A stretch of DNA of 6,519 bases from assembly GCA_025351675.1 (NCBI GenBank), contig JANXVK010000638.1, forward strand, positions 1 through 6,519, in the 5' to 3' direction. The notes below the pieces were generated by a model. The model searched no databases, was not told where the DNA came from, and saw nothing but the letters and a program-made list of their open reading frames with translations. This stretch comes from Rhizobacter sp. Lineage in GTDB: Bacteria; Pseudomonadota; Gammaproteobacteria; Burkholderiales; Burkholderiaceae_C. Every line of letters begins with the position of its first letter. The first letter of the stretch is position 1. This document shows, in pieces, positions 5,704 to 6,519 of the stretch. Made by a program: the position numbers and the translations under genes.

Positions 5704-6519
5704 GAGCTGGTAGCTGGCGATGAAGTCACGCACCTTCGGATAGACCTTCTCGCGCCAGCGGCGGCCCGAGAAGATGCCGTAGTGGCCGGCGCCGATCACG
5801 TCGTAGTGAAACTGGCGGTCTTTCGGGACGCCGGTGCACAGGCCGTGCGCGGCGCGGGTCTGGCCGGCGCCGGAGATGTCGTCGAGCTCTCCTTCGATCG
5901 TCAGCAGCGCGGTGGTCTTGATGTCTTGCGGCTTGACGAGTTCGCCGTTGACCTTCCAAATGCCGTTGACGAGCGCGAAGTCCTGGAACACAACCTTGAT
6001 CGTGTCAAGGTAGTACTCGGCCGGCATGTCGAGCACCGCGTTGTACTCGTCGTAGAAGCCACGGTGAAACTCGACGCTGTCGTCGTCACCGCGGATCAGG
6101 TCGCGGAAGTAGTCGTAGTGCGAGCTCATGTGACGATCCGGGTTCATCGCGACGAAGCCGGTGTGTTGCAAAAAGCCCGGATAAACCGCGCGCCCGCTGC
6201 CGGGAAAGTTCGTCGGCACGCGGTAGATCACGTTGTTCTCGAACCATTCATAGGGCTTCTTGGTCGCCAGGTCGTTGACCGAGGTGGGCGACAAACGCGC
6301 ATCGATCGGGCCACCCATCATCGTCAGCGTGCGCGGCGTGAACTCGCCGTGCGTGGCCAGCAGCGAGACGGCCGCCAACACCGGCACGGTGGGCTGGCAG
6401 ACCGAGATCACATTGACCTCGGGGCCGACAAAGCGGATGAACTCCTGCACGTAGTTGACATAGTCATTGAGGTGAAACGGGCCCTCGGACAGCGGCACGG
6501 TGCGGGCGTCGGTCCAGTC
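5563..6519 (-). CDS. phaZ: Intracellular polyhydroxyalkanoate depolymerase (5' truncated)
   Basis: The product matches the intracellular PHB depolymerase family (PhaZ of the Ralstonia type), which degrades stored polyhydroxyalkanoate granules to hydroxyacids or their CoA esters. The frame is open at the right edge; 318 residues are visible of a usual 400-420 plus tail, so the GTG at 6498 is an internal Val. Counting from the edge, [11 protein letters not shown] (38-48) holds the nucleophile Cys41, the family's Cys version of a lipase box. [13 protein letters not shown] (209-221) holds the likely catalytic Asp (213 or 214), and [14 protein letters not shown] (243-256) the catalytic His246. The strongly conserved [23 protein letters not shown] and [18 protein letters not shown] blocks lie between. 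After about residue 272 comes an unusual Lys/Ala-rich tail of 46 residues. It is first visible in an apparent phaZ-rsxB-nth unit. Family assignment is secure. Confidence 0.95.
   Translation of the reverse strand, partial: DWTDARTVPLSEGPFHLNDYVNYVQEFIRFVGPEVNVISVCQPTVPVLAAVSLLATHGEFTPRTLTMMGGPIDARLSPTSVNDLATKKPYEWFENNVIYRVPTNFPGSGRAVYPGFLQHTGFVAMNPDRHMSSHYDYFRDLIRGDDDSVEFHRGFYDEYNAVLDMPAEYYLDTIKVVFQDFALVNGIWKVNGELVKPQDIKTTALLTIEGELDDISGAGQTRAAHGLCTGVPKDRQFHYDVIGAGHYGIFSGRRWREKVYPKVRDFIASYQLAAEVTKPKAAARKAAAAKPASRQLALTLVPNAAAKSVAKKAARKAK

Noticed and set aside
4303..5713. Long plus-strand open frames (286 and 416 residues) opposite nth and rsxB
   Set aside because: They carry no domain-like pattern. 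The minus-strand genes there have intact catalytic and iron-sulfur residues, so these are shadows.

Overview
The window is compact, GC-rich, almost fully coding bacterial DNA from what looks like a betaproteobacterium. The evidence for that is a CobC-type phosphatase with an RHA-type active site and a DFG-x-W-[DE]-G block, an RsxB-type ferredoxin next to nth, and a Cys-type intracellular PHB depolymerase. The phylum-level call is inferred from protein style and gene neighbours, not from a database search. Eight protein genes are visible. Six are complete and two run off the window edges. I see no RNA gene, mobile element or CRISPR array, and no gene-free stretch above 40 bases.

Left half, plus strand (1-3639): a tightly packed late cobalamin operon, cobQ (5' truncated) - cobT - cobS - cobC. 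CobQ amidates the corrin ring to cobyric acid. CobT makes alpha-ribazole 5'-phosphate from dimethylbenzimidazole. CobS joins the lower ligand to adenosylcobinamide-GDP in the membrane. CobC probably removes the 5' phosphate. Junctions are 1 nt (cobQ/cobT), 7 nt holding a 4-codon relay frame (cobT/cobS), and a 13-nt overlap with a TTG start (cobS/cobC). All suggest one transcript with translational coupling.

Right half, minus strand (6519 down to 3626): phaZ (5' truncated, beyond the right edge) - rsxB - nth - a stand-alone GAF-domain gene. phaZ and rsxB share a GTGA stop/start overlap, and rsxB and nth are 10 nt apart. The GAF gene follows nth after 38 nt. The two gene blocks converge and overlap tail-to-tail by 14 bp (3626-3639).

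Most of this is ordinary core metabolism. Four points deserve a second look: a pair of imperfect palindromes at the nth 3' end that also encode an unusual Nth tail; a Lys/Ala-rich histone-like tail on PhaZ; a soluble, orphan RsxB still next to nth; and the coupling devices in the cob operon. I found no convincing new multi-gene system.
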